The position numbers and the translations under genes are program-made. This document shows, piece by piece, positions 1 to 5,817 of a DNA stretch of 8,167 nt. The notes beneath the pieces were generated by a model. It did no database searches. It saw only the letters and a program-made list of their open reading frames with translations, and was not told the origin of the DNA. The stretch is taken from NCBI GenBank assembly GCA_019090185.1, contig JAHRWJ010000194.1:1-8167 (forward strand), read 5' to 3'. The DNA comes from Immundisolibacteraceae bacterium (GTDB lineage: Bacteria > Pseudomonadota > Gammaproteobacteria > Immundisolibacterales > Immundisolibacteraceae). The first letter of the stretch is position 1. Every line of letters begins with the position of its first letter.

Positions 1-302
1 ATTTAATGGCAGCACTACTTGAGGACATCGATAGCGCGGCTATTGACGCTAACTTCAAACCGTTACTGCATTATGTAAAAAAATTAACCCAAACGCCGAG
101 CCGAATCACCCTTGACGATGCAGACCGGGTGCGCGCCGCCGGTTGGAGTGATGATGCGCTGCACAGCGCCATAACAGTCTGCGCGCTGCACAATTTCTTT
201 AACCGCTGGGTTGACGGTACCGGCGTCGATAATAACGATGCTCAGCTGAGGCAAAGAGGTACATTTTTGGCCGAAAATGGTTACCAGCCGCCGCCCCTTT
301 AA
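1..302 (+). CDS. Peroxidase-related carboxymuconolactone decarboxylase/AhpD-like protein, 3' part only
   Basis: The reading frame is open to the left edge of the window: codon 3-5 is TTA, just before the first visible ATG at 6. The gene therefore almost certainly starts outside, and about 99 C-terminal residues are visible. They resemble the C-terminal half of uncharacterised peroxidase-related (CMD/AhpD-like) proteins: a helix with 'YVKKLTQTPSRIT', then 'VRAAGWSDDALHSAI', then 'NFFNRWVDGTGV', which matches the usual NF-x-NR-x-(V/A)-(D/E)-G-x-G ending of these families. The redox CxxC motif expected in the N-terminal half would lie outside the window, so catalytic competence cannot be judged. 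Members are small all-helical proteins that form oligomers, and some reduce peroxides. The gene ends 19 nt before the stop of the convergent cupin gene. Family assignment is fairly secure; substrate and role are unknown. Confidence 0.8.
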   Translation, partial: LMAALLEDIDSAAIDANFKPLLHYVKKLTQTPSRITLDDADRVRAAGWSDDALHSAITVCALHNFFNRWVDGTGVDNNDAQLRQRGTFLAENGYQPPPL

Positions 303-322
303 CGATGGCAACCGAGGCTGGT
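283..322. terminator. Inverted repeat spanning the convergent gene ends (weak terminator candidate)
   Basis: ACCAGCC at 283-289 is the perfect reverse complement of GGCTGGT at 316-322, with a 26-nt loop. It covers the end of the CMD-like gene and reaches the stop of the cupin gene. The loop is long and there is no clear T-tract on either side, so a role in termination is only a guess from its position between converging genes. Confidence 0.2.
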
Positions 323-855
323 TATTGGCTAAGCTGTTCGGTATAAGCTAGCACCTGGCGAATGTCATAGGCTTCTTCAACATCTGACTCCGGATTCCAG
401 AGACTCCGCCCCGGTAGCTCTACAAGATCACCACCGTAGATATGCAGGGCAGCGTTATAGTGCCCTTTGGGGTTGTTGATCGCGTGAATCAGGTTGACTG
501 GCATTGCCCAGCTTTCGCCGGCTTTCAAGCTTCTGGTTTCCACCTTATTCAGCTCGTCACCGTTGCGCTCGTAGAGGTTGTTATCTTCCTGCCCTTGGTA
601 GACGCCGATGACACCCCACATGCAGTGGTTGTGGATTGGGCTGGTAGAGCCAGGGGCCGCACACATATTGGCGATGGTTAATTCTGGTGAGCGAAACAGG
701 GGTTGGAATAGTGCCCCTTCACCAACCCCGAGGGCTTTTTTCACCCCTTCAACATCCGTCATCGCCTTACGAACCAGGCGTAATACAACCTGTTGTGGAT
801 CGTTGGTTGACAGGGCTGCCTGACATTCGGCGATAAATAGTTCGGGATCAAACAT
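322..855 (-). CDS. Cysteine/thiol-dioxygenase-like cupin (predicted metal-dependent double-stranded beta-helix enzyme)
   Basis: This 177-residue cytosolic protein has no signal peptide. The first cupin motif is 'PIHNHCMWGVIGVYQG' (His75, His77), the second is 'GESWAMP...LIHAINN' (His124), and 'ALHIYGGDL' follows (His138, Tyr140). The three histidines match the Fe(II) 3-His site of cysteine and 3-mercaptopropionate dioxygenases, and 'MWGVIGVY.G.EDN' is typical of the CDO-like group annotated as predicted metal-dependent cupins. The Ser of the Ser-x-His-x-Tyr network in true CDOs is Ala136 here, so oxidation of a thiol to a sulfinate is plausible but the substrate is not established. The ATG at 855 is supported by AGGAG (CTCCT at 864-868 on the plus strand), 8 nt away. 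The gene is divergent from the FKBP gene and convergent with the CMD-like gene, so it is probably monocistronic. Family is confident; exact reaction is not. Confidence 0.85.
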   Translation of the reverse strand: MFDPELFIAECQAALSTNDPQQVVLRLVRKAMTDVEGVKKALGVGEGALFQPLFRSPELTIANMCAAPGSTSPIHNHCMWGVIGVYQGQEDNNLYERNGDELNKVETRSLKAGESWAMPVNLIHAINNPKGHYNAALHIYGGDLVELPGRSLWNPESDVEEAYDIRQVLAYTEQLSQ

Positions 856-899
856 TCTAAAAACTCCTGTTTGGCTGTTAGGGGTTTGTTCGGCTTACC

Positions 900-920
900 G
901 GGGGTTTTTCAGAATCCCCC
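900..920. repeat. G5/C5 inverted repeat in the divergent intergenic region
   Basis: GGGGG at 900-904 can pair with CCCCC at 916-920 around an 11-nt A/T-rich loop. It lies 45-65 nt upstream of the cupin start codon, so it would fall in that gene's leader or promoter. It may be a leader hairpin or an operator, or it may be chance. The rest of 856-1101 shows no small gene and no recognisable RNA. Confidence 0.3.
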
Positions 921-1012
921 AAAATCGGATCGTGATATGCTCCACGCCCTTGGGTTAAAGGTTTGAATCGCCTGGGTAAGCAAACTGCTCGTTTAAATAC
1001 TGGCCTTTACTC

Positions 1013-1041
1013 AGAACTTTGTATTTGAGCGGTTATTCAAA
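1013..1041 (+). promoter_or_regulatory. Possible sigma-E-like promoter for the FKBP gene
   Basis: AGAACTT (1013-1019) is followed after 16 nt by TTCAAA (1036-1041). This resembles the sigma-E consensus (GGAACTT, about 15-16 nt, GTCAAA or TCTGA), with a spacer about one base longer than usual. Exported FKBP isomerases such as E. coli fkpA belong to the sigma-E envelope-stress regulon, which makes the match reasonable here. Transcription would start near 1048, giving a leader of about 50 nt. The match was made by eye and a chance hit is possible. Confidence 0.3.
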
Positions 1042-1101
1042 AATTAGCCTACTGAAATCCCGCTTTAAAATCTACTATCGAAACCCTATTTGGAGAATTC
1101 T

Positions 1102-1794
1102 ATGCAATTGCGTCGTCTATTCGCTGCTGTCCTGCTGGTTAGTTCAACAACTGCCGTCATTGGCGAGCCAGAGTCAGCTATGGATGTAGATCCGCTGACG
1201 ACTCCTGAGGGCAAGTTCAGCTATGCCATCGGTTATCAGATCGGTACCAGCCTGATGCGTGACCAGCTCGCGGTTGATGTGGAGATTCTCAATGGCGCTA
1301 TCGGTGATGCCATGGCGGGCCTGGCCAGAGTGACACCCGCAGAACAGATGCAGGCAATGCAGGATTATCGCCAGCAGCAGCTCGATCTGGAAAACCAGAA
1401 ATCTAAGATGAATGCACAGAGTGGTCAGGATTATCTGGCTAAAAATCGGGTAACCGAAGGCGTCATGGAGACGGATTCCGGATTGCAGTACTCGGTTACT
1501 AAAGCAGTCACCGAAGGGCTCTCTCCCAAGGTTGAAGATCGGGTCACGGTGCACTATCGCGGCAGCCTGATTGACGGTACAGAATTTGATAGTTCATACG
1601 ACCGCGGTCAGCCCGCCTCATTTGCTGTCTCCAAGGTAATCCGGGGATGGCAGGAAGGGTTGCAGCTGATGAAAGTTGGTGAGCAGTACCAGTTCACCAT
1701 TCCCGCAGAGCTGGCTTACGGCAAACAGGGGCCACCGAGCATTGGTCCTGACCAGGTCCTGCTTTTTGAAGTTGAACTCGTTAGCATCGATTAA
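1102..1794 (+). CDS. Exported FKBP-type peptidyl-prolyl cis-trans isomerase (FkpA/Mip-like)
   Basis: This is a 230-residue periplasmic folding factor that catalyses cis-trans isomerisation of Xaa-Pro bonds. The start chosen is the ATG at 1102, with GGAG at 1092-1095 six bases upstream. A TTG at 1090 is in frame but lies on the ribosome site. Residues 1-21 form a signal peptide (two Arg, then a hydrophobic stretch) with possible cleavage after Ala18 or Gly21; there is no lipobox Cys. Residues about 35-115 are the helical FKBP-N/Mip dimerisation domain ('SYAIGYQIG', then a Gln-rich helix). Residues about 125-230 are the FKBP catalytic domain. It keeps the usual binding-pocket residues Tyr152, Phe162-Asp163, Phe174, Val179-Ile180, Trp183, Tyr206 and Phe222. 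The domain order and length fit FkpA/Mip/FklB proteins, so I leave the symbol blank. The gene lies 60 bp upstream of mrcB in the same direction and may be co-transcribed with it. Confidence 0.93.
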   Translation: MQLRRLFAAVLLVSSTTAVIGEPESAMDVDPLTTPEGKFSYAIGYQIGTSLMRDQLAVDVEILNGAIGDAMAGLARVTPAEQMQAMQDYRQQQLDLENQKSKMNAQSGQDYLAKNRVTEGVMETDSGLQYSVTKAVTEGLSPKVEDRVTVHYRGSLIDGTEFDSSYDRGQPASFAVSKVIRGWQEGLQLMKVGEQYQFTIPAELAYGKQGPPSIGPDQVLLFEVELVSID

Positions 1795-1854
1795 GGCGCT
1801 GGGCAGGCGGTAAGGCTAATTTTTTGCCACTGACTAAAGCACTGTTATTGCTGG

Positions 1855-4305
1855 ATGCCACCTAAAAAAAAGCCCCCCAGGAAACCATCGGCGAAAAGGC
1901 AGCAGCCTGTCCGCAGGAAAAAACCAGCACGACCGCAACCCAGCGCGCCGACCAGAAGGCGTTGGTTGCGGTGGCTGTTGTTACTGCTGGCCGGTTGCGG
2001 TGCGATTTATGTCGGCTACCTCGATTTTGTTGTTCAGCAAAAATTTGCCGGTAAACGTTGGGCCTTGCCGGCCCGCGTCTATGCCCGTCCGTTAGAGATA
2101 TACGTTGGTGTAAACAGCAGCCAGCCTCAGCTGGTTGCAACCCTGTTAGCGCAGGGTTATCGGCGGGGTGATATGCCGGCAGGGCCCGGCAGTTTTGCAG
2201 CCTCCGCAACCCGGGTTGAGCTGCATAGCCGGGGTTTTCAATTTGCTGATGGTGTTGAGCCAGCGCGCCGGGCGATGGTCGACTTTGGTTTGGGCTCTTC
2301 CGGTCAACCGAATCACCTCACCCGGGTGCAGAAAATAACCGACAGTGGCAGCGGAGCGCCGCTAGATCTGCTGCGGTTAGAGCCACTGTTGATCGGTAGT
2401 TTCTACCCGCACAGCAACGAAGATCGTCTGCTAGTGCCGATTGATCAGGTGCCCAAAGCCCTGATTGATGCCCTGATCGTGATGGAAGATCGGGATTTTT
2501 ATCAACATCACGGCGTGTCGCCAAAAGCGATAGCAAGGGCTATCTGGGCCGATATTCGGGCGCTAAAGGCGGTTCAGGGCGGCAGTACCCTGACCCAGCA
2601 GCTGGTTAAAAACTTCTACCTTACCGCCGAGCGCTCGTTGAGTCGTAAGCTCAACGAAGCGGTCATGGCCCTGCTGCTGGAACTACATTTCAGTAAAGAT
2701 GAGATTCTTGAGGCCTACATCAACGAGGTGTTTCTGGGCCAGGCTGGGCGTCGGGCGGTGCATGGCTTTGCCCAGGGTAGTCAGCTATTTTTTGGTCGGC
2801 CATTAAACGAACTGAGCACTGATCAACTGGCGCTGCTGGCGGGCATGGTCAAAGCCCCGACGGGTTATCACCCCCGTAAACGCCCCCAGCGGGCCAAATC
2901 CCGGCGCAATTTGGTGCTTAAGGTGATGGCAGACCAGGGTGTGCTGGAACTGGGTGAGCTGAAACGGCTGCAGGCCAGGCCGCTTGGGGTAGTCGATAAA
3001 ACTGGGGTTGGTCTGTCTCGTTATCCTGCCTTTCTGGATCTGGTGCGGCGTCAGTTGCGCCGAGATTACCCGGATCAGGTGCTGCTTAGCGAGGGGCTGC
3101 GTATTTTTGCCACCCTCGACCCGGTGGTGCAGGAGGTTACTGAGCAGGTGTTGCAAGCACGGCTACAACAGCAGGCGGACCGAACCGGACATGGCGATCA
3201 GTTGCAGGGTGCGATGGTTGTCGCCGAAGTTGCCAATAGTGAAATACTGGCTCTGGTGGGGGGTAGAAACCCGCGTAATAACAACTTTAATCGAGCCCTG
3301 GACGCCAGCCGTTCGATTGGCTCTTTAGTGAAACCGGCTGTCTATCTCAGCGCTTTATCGCAGCCGGCGAGATACCATCTCAGCACTACGCTGTTGGATC
3401 AACCTATTCGCCTTGACCGGGTTGGTGAGCAGCCCTGGCAGCCGCAGAATTACGACCGCAAATTTCGGGGTGAGGTGTCGCTTTTGGATAGTTTGCTGCG
3501 TTCTTTAAACGTGCCGACCGTGCGCCTGGGGCTGGATTTAGGACTGCCTGAAGTGGTGGAAACCCTGCGCCAACTCGGCTTAACCCGGCCCATTAATCAA
3601 CAACCAGCCCTGCTGCTGGGCGCTATCGGTATGAGCCCGCTGGAGCTAAACCAGCTCTATCTGACCATTGCTGCAGGCGGTTTTTATACCCCCCAACGGG
3701 CGATTTTGTCGGTAACAGATGTCGATGGTAAAACCCTGAATCGCTATCCACTGCAGCTGGAGCAGCGGCTTGATCCGGCGGCCGTGCAGCTGCTACAGCT
3801 GGCCCTGCAGGAGGTGGGTCGTCGCGGCACAGCCAGAGGGCTAAAGCGTTACATAGCCCCAGCGGTGAACATTGCCGCTAAAACCGGTACTACCGATGAT
3901 GGCCGCGATAGCTGGCTGGCAGGCTTCAGCGGTAACCTGGCCGCGGTTACCTGGGTGGGGCGGGACGATAATCAACCCGCTGACCTGCTTGGTTCCACGG
4001 CTGCGCTACCGATCTGGGGCGAGGTGATGGGGCAGTTGCCATTGTTGGCCAATGACCCTGGCGGTGCCCAGTTAAGCTGGTTGCAGGCAGAGCCCGGTGG
4101 CGCGGCCATTGCGCTGCCCCAGGGGGTTAGCTGTCGGGGCGGCTCTGGTGTGCCAGCGGTGAGAGGGTTTGAACCTGCTGGTATGCGGCCCTGTGAACAG
4201 AGCACGGGTGTTCACAGGGGCGGGTTGGCGAATCCTGATCGGCCTAAGCCAGTGGCTAACCCGTTGAAATGGCTGCTGGATAAAATACCCTGGCCCTATG
4301 ATTAG
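1855..4305 (+). CDS. mrcB: Penicillin-binding protein 1B, bifunctional peptidoglycan glycosyltransferase/transpeptidase
   Basis: This 816-residue class A PBP polymerises lipid II into glycan strands and cross-links them at the inner membrane. It has a Lys/Arg/Pro-rich cytoplasmic tail (1-39), one transmembrane helix (about 40-60), a UB2H-like regulatory domain (about 72-160) and a GT51 domain (about 185-360). GT51 contains 'EDRDFY' with Glu211, 'GGSTLTQQLVKNFYL' (242-256) and 'RKLNEA' with Glu268, which align with E. coli Glu233 and Glu290. The transpeptidase domain (about 450-725) has S490-L-V-K493, S550-L-N552 and K676-T-G678, so both active sites look intact. The UB2H domain marks it as PBP1B rather than PBP1A. 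The C-terminal region has Cys760 and Cys780, a possible disulfide pair as in E. coli PBP1B, and ends in a short amphipathic helix 'NPLKWLLDKIPW'. The ATG at 1855 is the only plausible start (in-frame stop at 1831; next Met is residue 107), yet I see no Shine-Dalgarno sequence. The LpoP candidate follows 91 nt downstream. Confidence 0.97.
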   Translation: MPPKKKPPRKPSAKRQQPVRRKKPARPQPSAPTRRRWLRWLLLLLAGCGAIYVGYLDFVVQQKFAGKRWALPARVYARPLEIYVGVNSSQPQLVATLLAQGYRRGDMPAGPGSFAASATRVELHSRGFQFADGVEPARRAMVDFGLGSSGQPNHLTRVQKITDSGSGAPLDLLRLEPLLIGSFYPHSNEDRLLVPIDQVPKALIDALIVMEDRDFYQHHGVSPKAIARAIWADIRALKAVQGGSTLTQQLVKNFYLTAERSLSRKLNEAVMALLLELHFSKDEILEAYINEVFLGQAGRRAVHGFAQGSQLFFGRPLNELSTDQLALLAGMVKAPTGYHPRKRPQRAKSRRNLVLKVMADQGVLELGELKRLQARPLGVVDKTGVGLSRYPAFLDLVRRQLRRDYPDQVLLSEGLRIFATLDPVVQEVTEQVLQARLQQQADRTGHGDQLQGAMVVAEVANSEILALVGGRNPRNNNFNRALDASRSIGSLVKPAVYLSALSQPARYHLSTTLLDQPIRLDRVGEQPWQPQNYDRKFRGEVSLLDSLLRSLNVPTVRLGLDLGLPEVVETLRQLGLTRPINQQPALLLGAIGMSPLELNQLYLTIAAGGFYTPQRAILSVTDVDGKTLNRYPLQLEQRLDPAAVQLLQLALQEVGRRGTARGLKRYIAPAVNIAAKTGTTDDGRDSWLAGFSGNLAAVTWVGRDDNQPADLLGSTAALPIWGEVMGQLPLLANDPGGAQLSWLQAEPGGAAIALPQGVSCRGGSGVPAVRGFEPAGMRPCEQSTGVHRGGLANPDRPKPVANPLKWLLDKIPWPYD

Positions 4306-4396
4306 TAGCCGATATTTCTAGTAGTTCATATTTCGGGCAGGTAGTCACCGAGCAGTGCAAAATAGTCAGTTATTAATGTTTTCTGAAGGATGGTTG

Positions 4397-4900
4397 ATGG
4401 ATCAATTATTACCGGGTCTGCCACGGGTGCGTTCCGGCCTGTTATTCGCAACAGGGCTGGCTATGGTGCTGTTAAGTGGCTGCAGTGTGGATTACGGCCT
4501 AATCGGCCAGCCCGATAACCGGGCTGCTTTACCGCCGATTACCCGGCCTGCGCCGCTGCCGCCTTTTGAGGCTGAAACCTTGCCCAAACCGACTGTCTCT
4601 GCACCGGTGAAAGCGCCAACGGTGACTCATGTAGAGGCGGGACAGCTGTTACTGGCCAGTGCCCGCAAGCAGCTTGCCAATGGCGATATCAGCCGGGCTG
4701 CGGCAACCCTGGAGCGGGCACTGCGGATGGCTCCTAATGATCCCTATCTGTGGCATGAGTTGGCGCAGGTGCGGTTGGCTGCGGGACAGTGGCAGCAGGC
4801 AATTGAATTAGCGAATAAATCCCGATTACTGGCGGCTGGTAATCAGCCGTTACGCAATAAAAACAGCCAGCTTATCGCCACCGCTTCTGCTCAACTATAG
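4397..4900 (+). CDS. lpoP: TPR outer-membrane lipoprotein, probable PBP1B activator LpoP
   Basis: This is a 167-residue lipoprotein. I chose the ATG at 4397 because AAGGA (4386-4390) sits six bases before it and it gives a clean type II signal peptide. An in-frame GTG at 4355 and ATG at 4376 would add only an implausible leader. After Arg12 comes a hydrophobic stretch ending in the lipobox L-S-G-Cys29. Ser at +2 favours sorting to the outer membrane. Residues about 40-75 are Pro-rich and probably a flexible linker. Residues about 80-160 form two TPR-like helical pairs ('ISRAAATLERALRMAPNDP' and 'LWHELAQVRLAAGQWQQAIELA'). In Pseudomonas aeruginosa the PBP1B activator LpoP is a TPR lipoprotein, and LpoP-type genes tend to lie beside the PBP1B gene. 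Lipobox, linker, TPR fold, size and position directly after mrcB all agree. It is unlike enteric LpoB. The function is inferred from architecture and context; a generic TPR lipoprotein is the alternative. Confidence 0.8.
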   Translation: MDQLLPGLPRVRSGLLFATGLAMVLLSGCSVDYGLIGQPDNRAALPPITRPAPLPPFEAETLPKPTVSAPVKAPTVTHVEAGQLLLASARKQLANGDISRAAATLERALRMAPNDPYLWHELAQVRLAAGQWQQAIELANKSRLLAAGNQPLRNKNSQLIATASAQL

Positions 4901-4913
4901 CCAGGGTTCTGGC
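4900..4913. terminator. Short hairpin between the convergent lpoP and mipZ genes
   Basis: GCCAG-GGTT-CTGGC forms a perfect 5-bp stem with a 4-nt loop, beginning at the last base of the lpoP stop codon and lying 31 nt past the mipZ stop. No T-run follows on either strand, so it is not a standard intrinsic terminator, although its place between convergent genes suits one. A separate 10-bp palindrome, CTAGATCTAG, lies at 4927-4936. Confidence 0.3.
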
Positions 4914-4944
4914 CCCGGTGAGTGTTCTAGATCTAGTCGGCGTG

Positions 4945-5781
4945 TTAATTCTGGGGGAGTTCTAGCGCCTGGATGAAATTTCGCAATTCCTGGCGGGCCG
5001 CAAGGTGAGAGGTGGTCAGCTTGGGCAAATTTTTAGCAGGCCGCTGATCGCCCTGTCTGGTTTGACCAAGGTCCACCAGGGTTAATCCCTGTGGAAATAA
5101 CTCCCGGTAAATAACCCGTTCTGAAAGGCCGGAAATATAGCGGCAGGCAGCCCGTTTCTGCAGCTCTTCGAGCGCCGAATTGACCCGGCGCTTGTTGCGG
5201 GCGTCGAGTTGGGTGAGTCGGTTCCGGGTGACAAACCATTCCAGCGCGGGTAGTTTTGCCAATGCCCGCTGTTGACGCGCCTGCCAGATGGTTTCTGAGA
5301 AAAAGCTCAGTTTGTCGACCTTGTTGCTTTCGGGGTTGACCCGGCCAAGCAGGTCCAGGTCGACAAAACTGTCGTTGAGCGGGGTCACCAGGGTATTGGC
5401 CAGCGACATCGCCAGACGGCTGCGGGGTGAATCGCTGCCGGGAGAGTCGATGATGATGAACTGGTGGTTCTGAGCGAGCTGATCGAGACTCTGGCGTAAC
5501 AGGTCTTGATCTTCCTCAGCGGCCGCAGTGCGGCTTTCAAGTTCTGAAAGGCCCGGCACCAGTACCTCAACGGTTGGCAGATGGGGATGGTGCTGTTGGC
5601 GGTTTTCGACATAGCGACTCAGGGTGCGCTGGCGAAAATCCAGATCGACCCCGGCCACCCGATAGCCGGCGGCCTGCAGTGAAATGAGCAGATGCACTGC
5701 CAGGGTAGATTTACCGGTGCCGCCTTTCTCGTTGGCAAAAGTAATGCAGTGGGCTGCAAGCGGGCGAATCAGGTCGGTCAT
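4945..5781 (-). CDS. mipZ: MipZ-family P-loop ATPase (division-site positioning, ParA/MinD superfamily)
   Basis: This 278-residue cytosolic protein matches Caulobacter MipZ along its length, judged from memory rather than by alignment. The deviant Walker A 'EKGGTGKST' has signature Lys19 and Lys24; 'VDLDFRQRT' follows with Asp46 and Asp48, then Walker B 'FIIIDSPG' (Asp112), 'VTPLNDSFVDLDLLG' and 'RVIYRELFPQGLTLVDL', ending 'HLAARQELR'. Lys19, Gly20 and Asp48 correspond to Caulobacter Lys13, Gly14 and Asp42, which govern ATP-dependent dimerisation and hydrolysis. The basic stretch 'TRNRLTQLDARNKRR' falls in the region linked to non-specific DNA binding. In Alphaproteobacteria MipZ dimers form a gradient from ParB at the poles and inhibit FtsZ polymerisation. 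No parB is visible here. The ATG at 5781 has TAAGG six bases upstream; a TTG at 5799 is a poorer choice. It lies 36 nt after gap on the same strand, so co-transcription is likely. About ten extra residues (near 240-250) precede the C-terminal motif. Confidence 0.88.
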   Translation of the reverse strand: MTDLIRPLAAHCITFANEKGGTGKSTLAVHLLISLQAAGYRVAGVDLDFRQRTLSRYVENRQQHHPHLPTVEVLVPGLSELESRTAAAEEDQDLLRQSLDQLAQNHQFIIIDSPGSDSPRSRLAMSLANTLVTPLNDSFVDLDLLGRVNPESNKVDKLSFFSETIWQARQQRALAKLPALEWFVTRNRLTQLDARNKRRVNSALEELQKRAACRYISGLSERVIYRELFPQGLTLVDLGQTRQGDQRPAKNLPKLTTSHLAARQELRNFIQALELPQN

Positions 5782-5817
5782 AGGCTGCCTTAATAACAAC
5801 GGCTCAAATTAAGGTTG

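Noticed and set aside
1090..1101. TTG start at 1090 for the FKBP gene.
   Set aside because: The GGAG at 1092-1095 is correctly spaced for the ATG at 1102, and that start gives a standard signal peptide.
856..1101. A small RNA or riboswitch in the divergent intergenic region.
   Set aside because: Only the G5/C5 repeat at 900-920 is seen; no conserved riboswitch core or sRNA-plus-terminator pattern could be recognised by eye.
1795..1854. Terminator between the FKBP gene and mrcB, suggested by the T6 run at 1820-1825.
   Set aside because: No stable GC-rich stem precedes the T-run.
1975..2010. A lipobox-like L-A-G-C (residues 45-48) in the hydrophobic helix of PBP1B.
   Set aside because: It lies in a transmembrane anchor after a 39-residue basic tail, the normal type II topology of PBP1B; cleavage there would remove the anchor's cytoplasmic side.
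4355..4396. GTG start at 4355 or ATG at 4376 for the TPR lipoprotein.
   Set aside because: AAGGA at 4386-4390 is well placed for the ATG at 4397, and the longer forms put extra polar residues before the signal peptide.
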